Source: Pisaster brevispinus
Taxonomy: Eukaryota > Echinodermata > Asteroidea > Forcipulatida > Asteriidae
Assembly: GCA_023634235.1 (NCBI GenBank)
Contig: JAMKCF010000002.1
Location: 13,325,091-13,389,090, forward strand
DNA: 64,000 nucleotides
Direction: 5' to 3'
Shown here: positions 1-12,300 of the stretch, piece after piece
Layout: each line of letters starts with the position of its first letter
Position numbering within the stretch: the first letter of the stretch is position 1
Notes under the pieces: model-generated
Database searches by the model: none
What the model was told of the DNA's origin: nothing
The model's input: the letters and a program-made list of their open reading frames with translations, nothing else
Position numbers and translations under genes: made by a program

Positions 1-3000
1 TCTTAAGGGCTTCCTTGGCCGCCATCGTCATCATCTTGTTAATGATCATCGACAGCGCCTCCCCCAGCTCCAAGAGAAACTTGGATTCCCAGCGGAGACA
101 GTAAACCTCCCTGGAGGTTGCCAAGGTCATCCACGGCAGAGAGAAATTATCTACCAGGGAAGCAGAAAATATTAAATGAGGGTGAGACTTGGAGGTACAC
201 TGTACAGACCACGTGACCTGTGACATCACAAGCTGACCAGCATACAGCCTGTACATCCTGCAGGCACAATTTGCACACAGCTCAATGGAAGAAACTATTT
301 CAAAATTACATTTAATAGCAATTGCAATGTCCGTTTTTTATCAAATTTTGATATGAAAACGGGGGCACATCTCAAAACTTGTTATCAGTTAGTCTCTTGA
401 ACTTATGTGGCAATTATGATAACAAAATTTAAATTTCCCATAATGATCATGATCGGTGCAGAAGCTTGCCTGCCAGAAAATGCTCTGGAATGTACAAGTT
501 CATTCTTTTTGTAATGATCTATTCATTGTAGGAGAAAGTAAAGTGTTAGATTTACGGAGACAAAAACACACCAGGGCAGAAGTTTGTAGAACTGAACTAT
601 GACAAACACTGTGTTAAAACACACTAAAGTTGCTAACTAAAGTGGCTACTAGTGGTTTCTTGATCTAGTTATGATTTTTGTTTTCCCTCAATGGTATCCC
701 AGCATATTGAGGCAAAAAAGCAGAACAAGGTGCAGATAACTTAACTAGTAAAGTTAAGCCAATATACACCAACGTGTTTTCTCTCTGGGCTAGTAAAATA
801 ATGCTTTCTGCAGTGGGTGGCACACACGAGTTCAAGATCACTCCATTACACACTCCACCCCAAAGGCCCAGACTCTGCTGCAATGTGGACGGGGTCAAAT
901 GTGAAAAAGTCGATGATTTGTACCTAGATACACCTGGTTCCTTCAAGGAGGGTTTTCAAACAGGGTAAGGGCCTCGTCACACTGGGTAATTTTTTGTTAC
1001 AGGCAACTTTTACAGGCATGCAAAAAGGAAAACTGCTGTAGCACTTGAGTTGTTTTTCTAACACTTAACTTATTCCCAAGAAAATTATACGAAGATGTGA
1101 GTGCGAATGTTTGTAGATTGTCTTTTTGGGGGATTGCCTGGAACTGGTTGCCTGTAGATTGCCTTGTGTGACAATGGCCTAAACTGTGAGAAGACCTTGC
1201 AAGATTTGTTTTCTCTGGTTGTCTTGTGGAGAATACCAGTACTCGTAGATTTAGGCCCAGTCCATACTTCCTGCAAACGCTTCGTGCGAAGCAAATTTGA
1301 CATCGCAGCTCTGTTTTTTACAGAGTATAATACAGTTCAATTTTATGTTAAAGAACACACAATCTAGTCCTAGATAGGACTTTTAAAAATGGGCAAACAG
1401 AAACTTCATCCAAGTTCATACATCATGCCAAAGCAAATGCACAGCATATTCTCATGGGGCAAACAATCAGTACGCGCTGTCTTCCGGTCTTCACTTTGGT
1501 TTGTTTTTTAATTCTTGTGAAATAAGAACTGGGTTCTCTGCTTCCGGGTAAATGGAAGAGTGCAAGATAAGACATCGATAAAGCCAGGGTTTAAGGTTAG
1601 AAACACATTTCCTTCATTGCCTCAGTAAGGTGAGTCAGTAGTTGTAAATGTACACGACAGTCGTCACAAAAAGTAGCTAAGCACAAAAAGAATTATGCTA
1701 ACTAGAATAAGGTTACCAGCCAAACTAGCATACCACAAGTACAATTTATGACTGGTATCCTGCTCACTTCTGCTCAGCAGAACATTTTTAAGCAATATTT
1801 TCTGCTTAAGCGTAGGACAGTTAAGTGATGTTACTACTCACCATACACCTCATCCTGGTAGGCTGAATGGCAAAGAGAAGCGGAAATAGATGAATGAAGG
1901 GATAGAACATGATGGTTATTCAAAGGTCACTTTTCTGTAGAAATGGTTGCAAATATCGCACCCCTGTGAGGAGATGGCTGTGACAGGTCCCAACCGTTGA
2001 CCCTTAGAAGGTCAATGGTCTTTTCCTGTAGAGCATGGGAAACATGGGCCATGTCCGAATCGGCGGATGCGGCTGTGGCTTGAAGTATCAGATGCCCATA
2101 GCAACAGCCACAGCGGTAGCCGCAGCCGCCAGTTTAGACACGGCCCAAGTACACAGATGTATGCCTGGCAGATTTGAAAATGCTGGGAAAATGTTTGAAA
2201 AAGGAAAGGTTAGGATAAATTACAAGCGAAGAGGAAGCAAAATTGAATGAAATTGCGAGCGGGAATTAGAAGCGTTTCATTTATGCTGCTGAAAATGGAA
2301 TCAAGAGGATCAGGAGATGCATCTTATAATGACCTGGCGGATCAGGTTATCATAGGTCATTTGTGATATGACCTTTCAGAGCCAAGGTATCACAATTTTG
2401 TTATGACCTTTTGCATCAAGAAGGCCAAGCCATCCTATGTCAAGTTTTGGATATGACCTTCTTGAGCCAAGGGATCACATCTCGTGATGACCTCTTATAT
2501 TAACATGATTAAGGAGGTCAGGCCATTGATGTTACTCTTACTCAGTGTATCCTTGGTCAGCCATCCAGAAATGGCGATGGTGACATGGAGGTCCTTTTCA
2601 TCCGAAACCGAGTCAAATTCAAATTCCTCAATCTCCCCAACTCTCTTCTTCATCTTGTAACCTATCAAAAGAATAAAAAGGTACTTGCAGATAACTTATA
2701 GCTTCTTTCTGAAGACGATCAGGGTCCAATTTCATAGAGCTGCTTAAGACGACCGATTTTGTGCTTACTGCACAAGTTTCCATTTCATAGCACTGCTAAC
2801 CGTAAGCACATGCAAAGGCATGCCAACCTTCCGGTACTTACTGTATGAAAATGAATGATGTAACAATGCTTACCCATGGTGAAGGCGCAAGGTGGCCACC
2901 TAATTTGTCTAGCTAGGCTGTGAACCATGCTTTATTTTTCAGTCAATCTATTCTTTTTAATTAACCTCATACCTGTTAGGCCAGCTCCTGCTGCTCCAAA

Positions 3001-6000
3001 GACCGATGCCAAGACTGCCACACCAGCAGCCGTACCAATGAATCCAACACTCCCCCCGAGCAGAGCTGCACCGGCTGAAGCGATCAATGGTGCTGCTAAA
3101 CCACCAGTCAAACCTGTTTGGTGGCAAAAAGAACACGTTGTGTATGACCCTTGCTGTATGGTACAACATGGCTTGAATTTCAAGAGAATCTCCACTAGAC
3201 CACAAGCCTTGATCAAGCTGCGCCAGCCAGCTGGACGGAATGACGGTCTTGTTGCTCAGAAATGGCACTGGACTAGAAATATTGTTAACGTATCTGTATG
3301 TGTATGTTGCAGAGACCAATAATGGCATTTAAGCACATCGGGAATTCCAGGGAAAACCCAGTCCTGCTCATAACAAAGATAACTCTCAATTATTTGTGAC
3401 CATGCGAGGGCGTGTGTGGACCAAATTTACATAATGCGAAACTTGGTGTTTACGGCACAAAATGGCATTTATTTGTGAGGCTTGTGATTGTTTTCACACT
3501 CAAGTCAGCCATTTTCAAGATCCAAAACTGCCTGCTCAACGCTGAGTCGCAAGTATGATTTGTTTTCGAAAATTGCCTCTCGTAATTGACCCTATCGTGG
3601 AATTTTTTTGCATTATTTCATGCAAGACTTGCATGGTCGCATAGACCTAATCATCAAGGGGCGGCCATTTTGCATTTCTCCCATTTTAATCAGTGCAAAC
3701 CAAACTGAAGCTGCAAGGGCATAATAGTATGGTCCATTTTTGGTGTAAATTTGAAATAGTATGAATTATTCATACTGCACGCGGGGTACCTGACAGAGAT
3801 GGAAAGTGCCACCAGATGTATTTTCTTACCTATGAGAGCACCTCCTCCTACAGCAGCTGCACCGATCATTGCGAAGCGTTTCACCTTCTTCATCTTGGCT
3901 CGTTTCTGATTCTCCTTCTGCTCTTCTCTGGTTGGGATAATACAAGGAAATGGAATCGACCATCAAGTAATCGAGCAAACCAATCCACACACAATCAACT
4001 GAAGGCACCAACCCCTTTAATGACAATATTCTGAATTGGTTATTCCTCCTTTTAACTGGTAACAGTTTTTTGAGGTGAAGTGTGGTTCTGAAGAGAAGCT
4101 GTGGTTGACTGTATAGCGTGACATTCAGTCACATCATATTGAAGGCTGGCGCGCAGTGTAGCTATCAACTCAAAACCACAGTGGATGATACTGAATGGTC
4201 AGTAGGTTTTAAATCCATCATTTAGCACAAAGTAACGTTATCAACCAAACTTGTTGACTCTGATGAAATTTAAGTGATGTTTGAAGCTTGGCATTGTGTG
4301 GATGGTAGGAAGTATCTATTTACAATTACCTTGGGGGTACAATCATGTGAATCTCTTTTGGGAGGAATGTTGGCTAAGATAAGAGCCACTGGGGCTTAGG
4401 CGCTTCGAGCAGCGAGCACACTCTACTCGTGTGCAAGAGAAATTCTCCCGACTTCTTCTTCTTCCTTTTGAATGCAGCCTTCAAATTGTTTGAAGATAAA
4501 CGCACCGCCAGACACACAGGGGCGAACCCCTTCTCTTTAGCGATAAGTGTGTACTGTGGTCTTTCATGTGCATTGGTGGTACACACGGACGAAGCACTAA
4601 CGGTCAATCGTCTTGCTTAAGGACGCAAGTGTCACAACCGGGTCTCGAACCCACACTCTACTGACTTAAACCGTTGTTATTGTGTTACTATTTACTTTTT
4701 ACCAGGTCATCTAATTTGATGCACTTTTCACAGGTTTGTTGGGTGGTGTGTTAATTGAAAACTTCAGGATGGGAAGTTTCACTAGTCTAGCCAGTGAGGG
4801 GAAACAAAAAATGCAATGATGTCTCTGCCCTTTCTGAAACTAATGATTTCTCAGTTGGTAGAGCACCAGCATGCTAATCCAGCGATCACAGGTTCGAATC
4901 CTGTTGTAGTTAATTTTCCTCAGTTCACCGCAAAATTAAATTAAATTTTACCTAGTCAGTTACCCTTGTGGTTTATTACATGATATTTGAAATAAAGAGT
5001 TACATCCCCAAAGGGGGATCTCTGTCTGGCACCCCCGAACAAAGATTTTTACAAAATATGGGAGATCGCCAACAATAGGGCTAGACAGCTCAGTTGGTAG
5101 AGCGCCAGCGCGTTAATCCAGAGATTAAGCCCTAGTTGTTGTAAACTTTTATTTGTTCACCCCCAAATTAAAAAATCATCGATGCAAGACCTGGGCCCAA
5201 TTTCATAGAGCTGCTTAAGCAGAAAATAATGCTTAACAATTTCCTGCAGAAATGAGCAGGATACCAGTCACAAATTGTACATGTGACATGGTAGTTTGGC
5301 TGGTAACCTTATTCTGGTAAGCAAAAATTTTAATGTGCTTAGCAAATTTTTGTGCTTAAGCAACTCTATGAAATTGGGCCCAGGTCTAGTAGATCCTCTT
5401 CAGACTTACTCTGAGAGCAATACCTCTTCCTGAATGAACGAGCTCACGATGGTTCCTTCGTAGTCTTGAACTTCGTCCTCCTGTACTCCTACCGAGCGTG
5501 CGACATAGAGGGCCAATACTCTAGTACGAGCGTCGTACTGCCCTCCTGACAAGGCATAACCAATCAGATCCTGCCGAAACGAGAATCAAAAGTCACCTTT
5601 TTAGATCGTTCTCGTAAAGATTATCCCAGCTATTTACTTACATGTACTGCCGCAGAGTAGATTGGGAATAGGGAAACTACCGAGCTCAACTAAGAATGTG
5701 TCCTGCTGTGTATCTAACTGCCACAGAGTAGATTGGGATTTGGGAGAATATCTGAATGATTCAAATAAGAACTTGCCCTACTGTTAACTAGAAAGAGTTT
5801 TGCTAAGTTGGTAGGGGGACGTCTTATAGTTATCTTTACTGTCATGGAGTGAGATATTATTGGTCTCAACATTTCAACGAGCCTGCTGTTGTCATCGTCA
5901 GGAGATTTAGAAGTAAAAAATTACACTCATCATCTCTAACATCGACTTTTAATTTGTCACATCGTACAAATTATTGAGTCCAACAAAATTATGGATTTCA

Positions 6001-7361
6001 GAAAGATGAACAGCGACGAACAATAAACCACTTTTTCAAACCTGTCGAGTGTGTTGCCTTTTTGCATGGCAAGGGTCCTGAAAATTTACATCCATCACCT
6101 CTACATCACACAGACAGTGACTGACAAACAGAATGTATGGATTGTTCCTTTCAGAAAGATAAACAGAGATGAACAAACACTTCTTTTTTCAAACCTGTGG
6201 AATGTATTGCGGTTTTACAAGGCAAGGGTCACTGACTAAGCTATTGGCAAAGATGGTGGCACTCTCTTCATCTTGGTGGGTGGTCATGAGCATCAGCATC
6301 GTCTCCTCTGTTTTCTTGGGAAGCTTCATGTGTTTTACAAGGCTCCTGACGGTCTTGGTTTTCCAGTCTCTGTAAATAAATGATTCAAGATGATTCGTGA
6401 ACAATTCTTTGATATTGCGAGTCACTGCTGTGGTTTTTTGAGGCATTGTATGGTGAGGTATCAACGTATATTCGGATTGCAGTAACACCATGTGTATATC
6501 TACTTTGCTGTGTAGATTTTATTCGTTGCACATCTGTCTTGCTATTTATTCTACTGCCGTGGAGCAGACTACTTAGTTCTGAAAAGAACTGTCCTGCTTA
6601 TTAACTACTACCTGGGCGGAAGGTAGGAAATCGGCTGCAGGACTACTACTTTTGCCTAGTAGTTTGAGTTCTTAATTGGTCTCAACGTTTCGACTAGCCT
6701 GCTCGACATCGTTTGTCAATGCTGACAAAAAATGGCTACAAAACTTCTCACACCCTGGGCACTTTCACAGCACCTATCCTGTCCCCAATTTTGGGTGTCA
6801 AAATGTACACAAAGAAATCGATCCCCCAAAAAGGTGGAAATGGTAGACATGCGGATTGCGGAGATGTGTTCCACGTCTGAAAGGGGTCAATACTCACTTG
6901 TTCCACTCATCTTCAAAGAGTAGTGTTAACTTGATGCTGCAGAGTGCCACAAAAGAGAACTGTCCCGCATCGTTTAGAATCTCATTCAACGGCTTCTTCA
7001 GTATCTTATCAGCTTCTGTACTCTGCTCACTCTGCTGCCTGTCAATAGGGTCCAATACCTCCGTCTTAATACTCGAAGAGGCGTCTGGCCCCTTTTTCTT
7101 TCTGAAATTGAATGCATCTTTACTGGGAGTAAAGTTTTTATTGAACGGATTGAGGCGTTTCAGTTTAGAGTTTGAGTTCGCATCTAAAAGCGGTTCATTG
7201 TCGATGTCAGTACCAGCCACTGGTGCCAAGTCGCCTTCAGTGCTTGCAGCATGGAGGGGTCCATCTGTGGGGGGACTAGTTGGGACCTTCTGATACTCGG
7301 ACTGATTTTGATTGACATCATTATCGGCAGATGAAGCGCCAACACCATTGAAATCGTCCAT
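1..7361 (-). CDS. TMCO4: TMCO4-like transmembrane/coiled-coil protein (DUF726 family), 3' end outside window
   Basis: Coding exons on the minus strand, 5' to 3': 7361-6898, 6369-6219, 5570-5410, 3927-3830, 3113-2973, 2661-2542 and 150-1 (continuing off the window). All have GT-AG borders and matching phases and give about 428 residues. The start is the ATG at 7361, followed by a polar low-complexity N-terminus of about 125 residues. The block ending GQFSFVALCS begins the family-like part. The DLIGYALSGGQYDARTRVL stretch (exon 3) and the Gly/Ala-rich hydrophobic run with GLTGGLAAP and SVFGAAGAGLTG (exons 4-5, about residues 274-338, probably two membrane segments) match vertebrate TMCO4. They are followed by HVTIAISGWL and LPWMTLATSREVYCL. 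The alpha/beta-hydrolase part with the expected GxSxG motif should lie beyond the left edge and is not seen. The family is a predicted membrane-associated hydrolase of poorly known role. It is divergently arranged with FoxJ2/3. Confidence 0.94.
2047..2146. repeat. Short GC-rich fold-back repeat, TMCO4 intron
   Basis: GGGCCATGTCCGAATCGGCG on the left pairs with a right end carrying GCCGCAGCCGCC and GACACGGCCC. A related fold-back with GTCCGAATTAGTGGCTACGG lies at 57612-57738, and a weaker one near 36600-36690. Confidence 0.6.
4093..4215 (-). repeat. Dispersed 110-bp repeat, family F
   Basis: Reverse orientation of the unit with CCTACTGACCATTCAGTATC and ATCCACTGTGGTTTTGAG. Tandem copies occur at 30345-30712 and 61194-61480, and a single one at 23093-23215. 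Confidence 0.65.
4377..4668 (+). repeat. tRNA-related dispersed repeat, family D
   Basis: Ends with AAGGACGCAAGTGTCACAAC and GGGTCTCGAACCCACACTC. Family relatives are at 19800-20075, 23465-23806, 40008-40170, 40953-41296 and 48822-49146. Confidence 0.55.
4845..5160 (+). repeat. Two adjacent tRNA-derived SINE-like copies, TMCO4 intron
   Basis: The first copy (about 4848-4935) keeps CTCAGTTGGTAGAGCACC and the B box GGTTCGAATCC. The second (about 4975-5160) carries CTGTCTGGCACCCC, then CAGCTCAGTTGGTAGAGCG. Both belong to the family at 22843-23060. Confidence 0.65.
5187..5387. repeat. Fold-back MITE-like element, family A (best copy)
   Basis: A 201-bp near-palindromic element with perfect ends AGACCTGGGCCCAATTTCAT and reverse complement. 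The interior has repeated GCTTAAGC/GCTTAGC blocks and GCTGGTAACCTTATTCTGG. Related copies recur through the window on both sides of every gene, always non-coding. Confidence 0.85.
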
Positions 7362-9390
7362 GATTTATGTTCGCCTGGCCTGGAGATCAAACAGACACAC
7401 TGCACGGTGCACCTGGTTGAAAGACATTGTTGTAGCACAAATAAATATTGTAACAACAGTAACTAGTACAACACATTACTAAATATTGTACTGCTCAATG
7501 CTGTATGCCTTGAGCCTGTATAAAGGGCCAACAGGATGTTGTGTTTAGTTTTTTTTGTTTTTTTTTTGACTTTATTTTATGTTTTTTCTCGAAAAATTAT
7601 TTTGTTCCCTCGAAATAATGTTTCAAGTCATTCGTCAAAAATAATATTATAATTACCGTTTAGTAATAATTCGTACCCATGAAAATGAAATAGTATTTAT
7701 TTCGTTTTGTTCCCTTCAAAATAATACTTCGTTCTCTCAAAATATTATTTCAAAAATATTAACAACGGTTTGTACTAACTACGACTCCAAGCATGGCGAG
7801 CCGACCCTTCAATCTTTCTTCAGTGATGGATGAGTGAGTCACTGCGTCAGTCCATTTTTTACCAAAAATACCACTACCAGCCAGTTCCCCACCATTTTTT
7901 CCCCCATTTCAAAAAGTTACAACCAAAACTATCTAGCAGTTGCATGTATTCTGACGCACTCACACCACTACACCATTACCATACTTCATTTTTAACTATT
8001 TTACCTCCGCTTGTGATCAGAACATCCTCAGTCTGTTTGACAACAAGATACAGCTTTGATTACACACCCACAAAAAAATGCCCCATGGGCGCAGCCATTT
8101 TATTATCGTGGTAAGTCATTGGCACACTGAAGTCACTGTGTACACGAATAGGGAAATTGTTGGGCACCAAGGAAAAATAACTACGGTGGCCTGTGCTGGC
8201 CATGTATTACAATCTGAACATTGGGTGGGGTATGGGGGAGGAGTCAAACATCTAAGTGGTTTTCAAACTGTTTATTTATTAACCTTTTTTTTCGTGTGCA
8301 GAATTAATTGAGTTTTCATAACATACTCCGAATGTGTGGCTTAAAAACTATGAGAATCAAGCACAGTTTGTTTATACACAAAAAAATGTACAGGTATGTT
8401 TATTCTACATCTATGGCCTATTTTATGAAAGATTGGTTACATTTTTATATATATATTGTTTGATTACTCTGTTTCAAAGATTAGTGAAGTTGTTTTTTTC
8501 CGATTATTGCCACCGAGCTATATGTGGGGAAAGCTTTATTAAAGTATGTGAAACCATGGAGGAAGAAAATACATCTATTTTCTTCCTCCATGGTGAAACT
8601 AAACGGGTTTTAAATGAAAACTTTGCTCGAACTTTATGTTTGCAACAATAAAACATAAAATCTGTCATCTCTTGTTTTCTGTTAGTGTTAGGGTTCAAAA
8701 ATAAGTTAAATTAAATTAATTTATGCCTGCCACTGAGGTTTATTTTGCAACGTTGTCAACTGGCCAGGCCCGTACTTGGCCCGGTTAATTTTCACTTTGA
8801 ATGGTTATTGTGCTCCTGGCCGGTACACTACATTGCCGCACAGGGGATTAAAGTTCCAATAATTAATTGACAGGGTCGGGTATCGGGCTAATCCGATTGT
8901 CAGTACTGCACGTATTACACGTCAGTTGGACTCACTCATCCAAAAGATTTCGCGCGGTACGGATGCCTCGTTCCCTTAATCTCTCATGCTGTTCGTCGTA
9001 CCCCCGTACAACCTCAACGTGTGGCCGGGAGAAACGTCCCCGCTTTTCGACATCGCAGCTTTCTACGGGCCCTTCACCGATGACGTAAGAAGGAAGCGGC
9101 TACCATGGCAGTCTTCGCGGGGGGTATGATGCCCAGAAATTGTAGTGCGGCGCAGCTTCCGCTGCAGTTGAACCTAGTGCTTATCAATAATTCCTTTGGC
9201 GTGGATTTACCAGCTGGCAGAGAAATTGACATTTAAAATTATAGTTGATTGCAATCCTTCGAAGTGACTTATGCAGCTAATTTTAGCCTAAACTTTCCAG
9301 AAACGGAAGTTTAAAGGTTGTGGGTCACCCAGTTCTGTATCTATGCGCTGAAGTGATTGGGTTTTTTTTTTCACATCAGAAACAACCAAG
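7362..9390. promoter_or_regulatory. Divergent intergenic region between TMCO4 and FoxJ2/3
   Basis: About 2 kb separate the two start codons, so the genes may share regulatory DNA. The stretch near TMCO4 (7500-7780) is very AT-rich. From about 8900 to 9200 the sequence becomes CpG-richer, with a CRE-like TGACGTAA at 9081 followed by a GGAAGCGG ETS-like site; this is the likely FoxJ2/3 promoter or 5' UTR. Exact transcription starts cannot be read from the sequence. Short open frames here (7830-8650 and 8867-9088) show no recognisable protein. Confidence 0.5.
8553..8594. repeat. Perfect 19-bp hairpin with 4-nt loop
   Basis: Two 19-nt arms (left arm beginning ACCATGGAGG) are exact reverse complements around the loop CATC. 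It lies between TMCO4 and FoxJ2/3, outside any exon found. Confidence 0.85.
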
Positions 9391-9399
9391 ATGGCGGCC
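9386..9399 (+). promoter_or_regulatory. YY1-like motif across the FoxJ2/3 start codon
   Basis: The sequence CCAAGATGGCGGCC matches the known YY1 core (AAGATGGCGGC) and contains the ATG used as the start of FoxJ2/3 in a good initiation context. YY1 sites just downstream of the transcription start are common in animal promoters. If functional, the 5' UTR would be short. Confidence 0.5.
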
Positions 9400-12300
9400 G
9401 AGACGGAATTGAGTTTGGAAAGCAGTTTAACTGCGATGGACTGGCTGCCCCGATTGAGTGTCGGAGGGGCTCTGAACGGTGGTGGGATCCATGGAAAGAA
9501 CCAGCAAGAAAGGAACTCTCTCGTAGACCAGAGCAAAGGAACTATACCGATGAGAAAATCCCCGAGTTCGCCACACGATACGAGCGCGACATGGGATGAT
9601 TCCCAACAAGCGGCAAAGGATGGGAAACCACCGTACAGTTACGCTAACCTCATTACGTTTGCAATCAACAGTGCCCCTAAAAAGAGAATGACTTTAAGTG
9701 AAATTTATCAGTGGATATGTGATAATTTCCCCTACTACAGAGATGCTGGAAGTGGTTGGAAGGTATGCGTTTTATTTTGACATCATGACAGTGTGAACAT
9801 AATCATAGTAAAAGAGCATTTTCTTCAGGAAGTTTAGCCAGGGTTGTTGTGCATGCAGCAAGCCACTGCCGCTGCCCAGGCCACTGGTGGTCAGGCAGTA
9901 AACAAAATCCAACTCAGGAACATAGAGGGCGCTGCTGACATTGTTTTTTAGTGTGATCTCTATTTATTTTGTAACTGAAAAGGGCATGTTGCGCCACTAT
10001 GCGTCAAACGCTGGCGTTCTTTCAAAGTTTCATGCGGGTTTAAAAAGTCAAACGCGGGCTGTCCCACCATTTTGAATGCCATGCAAACAAATGAAGTTTG
10101 GTGCTGAAGCAAATTATTTTCATGGGATTTTACTTATTTCTACGTAGTTTTCGAAGAAAATTTGAAAGAAATTTAAATCAAATATAAAGGTCCGATAAAG
10201 CAATGGTGAAGTGTTGTAAAGTTACAAATCGTCGTAGCTCAAGACGCACAGATGTTCCGAAAAGTGGGATTTCCTTCTACCAAGTAACTGTTTTTCTCTG
10301 CAGTTATTTATATGTTAACGTAATACTTTGACTATGTTTAACATTAGTATTATGTCTTCTTGCCCTTTTGGTTTGATCACTGCAAGATCCTAATTGCATA
10401 CCGTTATCTTCATAGGAATAGATTCCTCTCAGTCTCCGCATTTGTATTTTATCCAGCAAGCTCTTTTGTTTTAAGGAAGTGATTATTAAACATTAATACT
10501 GAAACTTTATCATGAATGGAACTTCACAGTAGGTTTAAATGTACATGCCAGCAAGGCCCTTGTGCGTGTGAGCATGTTTTCACTTGTAAACTCTCTAGAG
10601 TGAGTGTACTGCATGCCGCACCGATTTTCAAATGTGTACAACGTGCTCTACTTGTCCTATCCAGTCAATATGAATGGAGATCAATGGAGTTACCCAAAAT
10701 TGCTAAAGTTTTGCCTGAATTGAACCTGTAATAAGCATAACAAATGTCCAACTGCCATTGTTTAACTCTATTTGGCCTTAGACCCAGTAACTGTAGGCGC
10801 TTGTGTATACTCCTTTTTTCAAAATTTTGACATCTTCGGTCGTACACTACTAGTGTCCAGCGAACCGTTCTATTCCCATTTTGAAACCCCAATTTGCTAT
10901 GATTCTCACCACACCAAGCCACAAAAAAATGTCCCAAAATGACAAAAAGACCCAGCGAAATAGCTTGAAAACCTCCTACTGGCTTCTCGATATGTTTACT
11001 ATGAGATGCAACATCTGGCATGAAATTGTACTCACGATCATTTTTTGTGCTCCACATTGATGATTTTCAAGTCATACTCGATGAGACCATCCATCACAAC
11101 ACACCCATCTCTAAGATGGCTGGCCAATCTGATGTGGACAGGTTTTTTACCTTATAATTAGTCTGGTCTGTGTATTTTGTAATCAGAAGCAGAGAACAAA
11201 TCAAGAAAAAGAATGAATAACATTGTAAGTGTGTTTTGTTTCAGAACTCAATCAGACATAACCTGTCGCTAAACAAGTGTTTCATGAAGGTTGCCAGATC
11301 GAAAGACGATCCGGGAAAAGTAAGTAATGTACATTTTACGTTGACCAAGATATTTTTACAGAAGCCAAACATGTTTTACTTCATGTACAGTGCAGATACT
11401 CAAACCTGATATCTTAAAAGGTATGACGGTTATTTGACTTAGCCGTAACAGACACTCAAAGCCTGTTTGCTTATAGCCCAAGTCCTTCTGTATCTCTCAG
11501 AAGTAGAGAGGGCGTAAACCCTTCTAAATCCTCCTAGTTTTTCTCAATATTATGACTAATGGCCCAACCTTCTCAAAAATCCTGTACTGTGACACGCTTC
11601 ATCATGACATTCCTATCCCCCAACAGCCCATATCCTGAATTTCCTCTGAGGACAAAAGTAAGCTGACAGCCCAATTCCTCTCTAATCCTCTCACAGAAGA
11701 AACAAGTTACGGCCCAAATCTTTCTGGATCCTCCTTTCACCGCAATGCCCTGATAGCCCAAGTCCTCCTTCACTTCGGCAAAGAAGATATTGTAGGGCTT
11801 GGGTTCTTGTAAGCAGATGAGTGGGGCAACATTGCAAATCCACTTTGAACGCTCACACGCGCTGTCAAATCTTCTCGACTGTTTATGACATTTTGGAAGT
11901 TTGGCCTCGCCATGCTGAATTGGAAAAAAAAAATCCCCCGAATGTTTTTGACTTGGTGTTTATCTTTGGTTTTAAAAACTGACTGTGCAATCTGAGACAT
12001 TCTAAATGGTTGTATCTCGACGCGATTATTAATAATAATTGTTGGTATCTATTTATTTTGATTTTATATTATTTATTGTTTTTTGTGGGGAGGGGACTGA
12101 TCAGGGCCCAAATTCATAGAGCTGCTTTAGCAGAAGATATTGCTTAACAGTTTGCTAATGTGAAGCAAAGATTAGCAGGATATTAACCACTAATTTGTCT
12201 GTGTGACACTGTATTTTGGCTGGTAACCTTAGACTGGTTAGCATAATTTTGGTTAACTTAGCTACTTTTTTGTGCTTGGGCAGCCCTACAAACATTTAGC

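Noticed and set aside
2927..3328. Plus-strand and alternative minus-strand frames over TMCO4 exon 5
   Set aside because: Shadows of the exon encoding GLTGGLAAP to GAGLTG, which fits the family and the splice phases.
7830..8651. Three short plus-strand open frames in the TMCO4-FoxJ intergenic region
   Set aside because: No family resemblance, no splice context, and the AT-rich composition makes chance frames likely.
8867..9088. 73-codon frame upstream of FoxJ2/3
   Set aside because: Lies in the probable promoter or 5' UTR; no homology or initiation context.
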